Made by a program: the position numbers and the translations under genes. Below the pieces are notes generated by a model. The model did not search any database. It saw nothing but the letters and a program-made list of their open reading frames with translations, and was not told the origin of the DNA. A stretch of 64,000 nt of DNA from Paracoccus haematequi (lineage in GTDB: Bacteria > Pseudomonadota > Alphaproteobacteria > Rhodobacterales > Rhodobacteraceae). The stretch covers positions 62,001 to 126,000 of the forward strand of contig CAMCVS010000005.1 of the NCBI GenBank assembly GCA_945881965.1. The letters are read 5' to 3'. This document shows positions 63,572-64,000 of this stretch, in pieces; the stretch's first letter is position 1, and every line of letters begins with the position of its first letter.

Positions 63572-63988
63572 TCACTCCGCGCGATCCGGCGGGATGGCAT
63601 AGGTCATCGACGCGCGCGCCACCGGGTCTGCCAGCCCTTCGGAAAACAGCAGCGCATCCCCCACCGACAACGTCCGGCCCAGTTTCAAGAGCCGGGTTTC
63701 CGCGATCAGGTCGGTTTGCGCCGCCGGTTTGCGCATGAAATCCATCGCGATGTTGGTGGTGACCGCCAGTGCCTTGGGCCCGATCATCGCCAGCGTCGCG
63801 AGGTAAACCGCCACATCGGCCAGCGCGAACATCGACGGCCCCGACACCGTGCCACCGGGGCGCAGATGGCGTTCCGCCACCTTCAGCCGCACCCGCACCC
63901 GCATCGCGCCCACCTCTTCGACCCGGAAATCATCATGCACCTGCGGAAATTCCCGCGCCATGAAGGCGGTCAGGTCTTCGACAGTCAT
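63572..63988 (-). CDS. PaaI-family hotdog thioesterase
   Basis: This 138-residue hotdog-fold protein of the PaaI/YdiI type hydrolyses acyl-CoA esters. The catalytic/CoA region is H-L-R-P-G-G-T-V-S-G-P near residue 41, the central helix carries A-L-A-D-V-A-V, and the T-T-N-I-A-M-D-F-M-R-K-P segment near 78 makes the second strand pair. ATG 63988 was chosen over the GTG just before it. The gene ends 161 bases before rplM and a small hairpin (GGTAT/ATACC, 63555-63568) may weakly terminate it. Its upstream region is outside the window. Confidence 0.86.
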   Translation of the reverse strand: MTVEDLTAFMAREFPQVHDDFRVEEVGAMRVRVRLKVAERHLRPGGTVSGPSMFALADVAVYLATLAMIGPKALAVTTNIAMDFMRKPAAQTDLIAETRLLKLGRTLSVGDALLFSEGLADPVARASMTYAIPPDRAE

Positions 63989-64000
63989 CACCGGTTGGCG

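Overview
The window is a GC-rich, gene-dense piece of chromosome from an alphaproteobacterium, most probably of the Rhodobacterales (Rhodobacter/Roseobacter group). This rests on gene content and order: a fused IspDF enzyme, the run lipA - COQ10-like gene - pncC - pgpA - ispDF - dusB(nifR3) - ntrB - ntrC - ntrY - ntrX - trkA - trkH - hfq - hflX, an NtrC without the sigma-54 contact loop, a DUF6477/DUF6456 gene pair, a LuxR solo and several MttB-type and DMT-type genes. I see no insertion sequence, prophage, CRISPR array, tRNA or rRNA gene, so this is core chromosome with some accessory metabolism.

Layout. 1-3063: the 3' end of a phosphate operon (pstA fragment, pstB, phoU, phoB). 3077-7493: a LysR gene divergent from glutaryl-CoA dehydrogenase, which overlaps a fused two-domain ketoacid dehydrogenase E1. 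7633-8963: a LuxR solo and a 545-base stretch without a gene that folds into several hairpins and may hold a structured RNA. 8964-10693: rpsB-tsf. 10956-25502: mixed transport and metabolism: DUF502 membrane protein, patatin plus 3-hydroxybutyrate dehydrogenase, a peptide-binding protein, an entericidin-like lipoprotein, a cupin regulator divergent from an acyl-CoA ligase, a DsbA/FrnE protein with a small potassium channel, a Bcr/CflA pump, a class II amidotransferase, a YitT protein, a 3-hydroxyisobutyrate dehydrogenase homologue and a penicillin-acylase-type hydrolase.

25499-46580 is the conserved alphaproteobacterial block. Minus-strand genes run dusB-ntrB-ntrC-ntrY-ntrX (nitrogen and redox two-component control) and trkA-trkH-hfq-hflX (potassium uptake, RNA chaperone, ribosome GTPase). 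Plus-strand genes run ispDF-pgpA-pncC with 4-base overlaps (isoprenoid precursors, phosphatidylglycerol, NAD recycling). lipA, a COQ10-like START protein, a hypoxanthine phosphoribosyltransferase, cytochrome c' and a di-heme cytochrome follow. A 28-base tandem repeat lies just past the COQ10-like gene.

46680-64000: a VIT/CCC1 transporter, the DUF6456 and DUF6477 genes, an MttB-family methyltransferase divergent from an M20 peptidase whose stop codon lies in a nested hairpin, guaA, a tiny zinc-ribbon membrane protein, three DMT transporters in a row, a P-loop ATPase coupled to metA (whose specificity residue predicts acetyl-CoA use), a lipoprotein hydrolase, PPK2 overlapping a TetR gene, a small outer-membrane barrel protein, the rplM-rpsI operon with clear promoter and terminator, and a hotdog thioesterase at the right edge.

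Nothing here is an obvious new defence or mobile system. The points most worth a second look are the gcdH/E1 fusion operon, the structured region after luxR, the orphan terminator upstream of bdhA, the zinc-ribbon microprotein, the ATPase-metA pair, and NtrC/NtrX both lacking GAFTGA.
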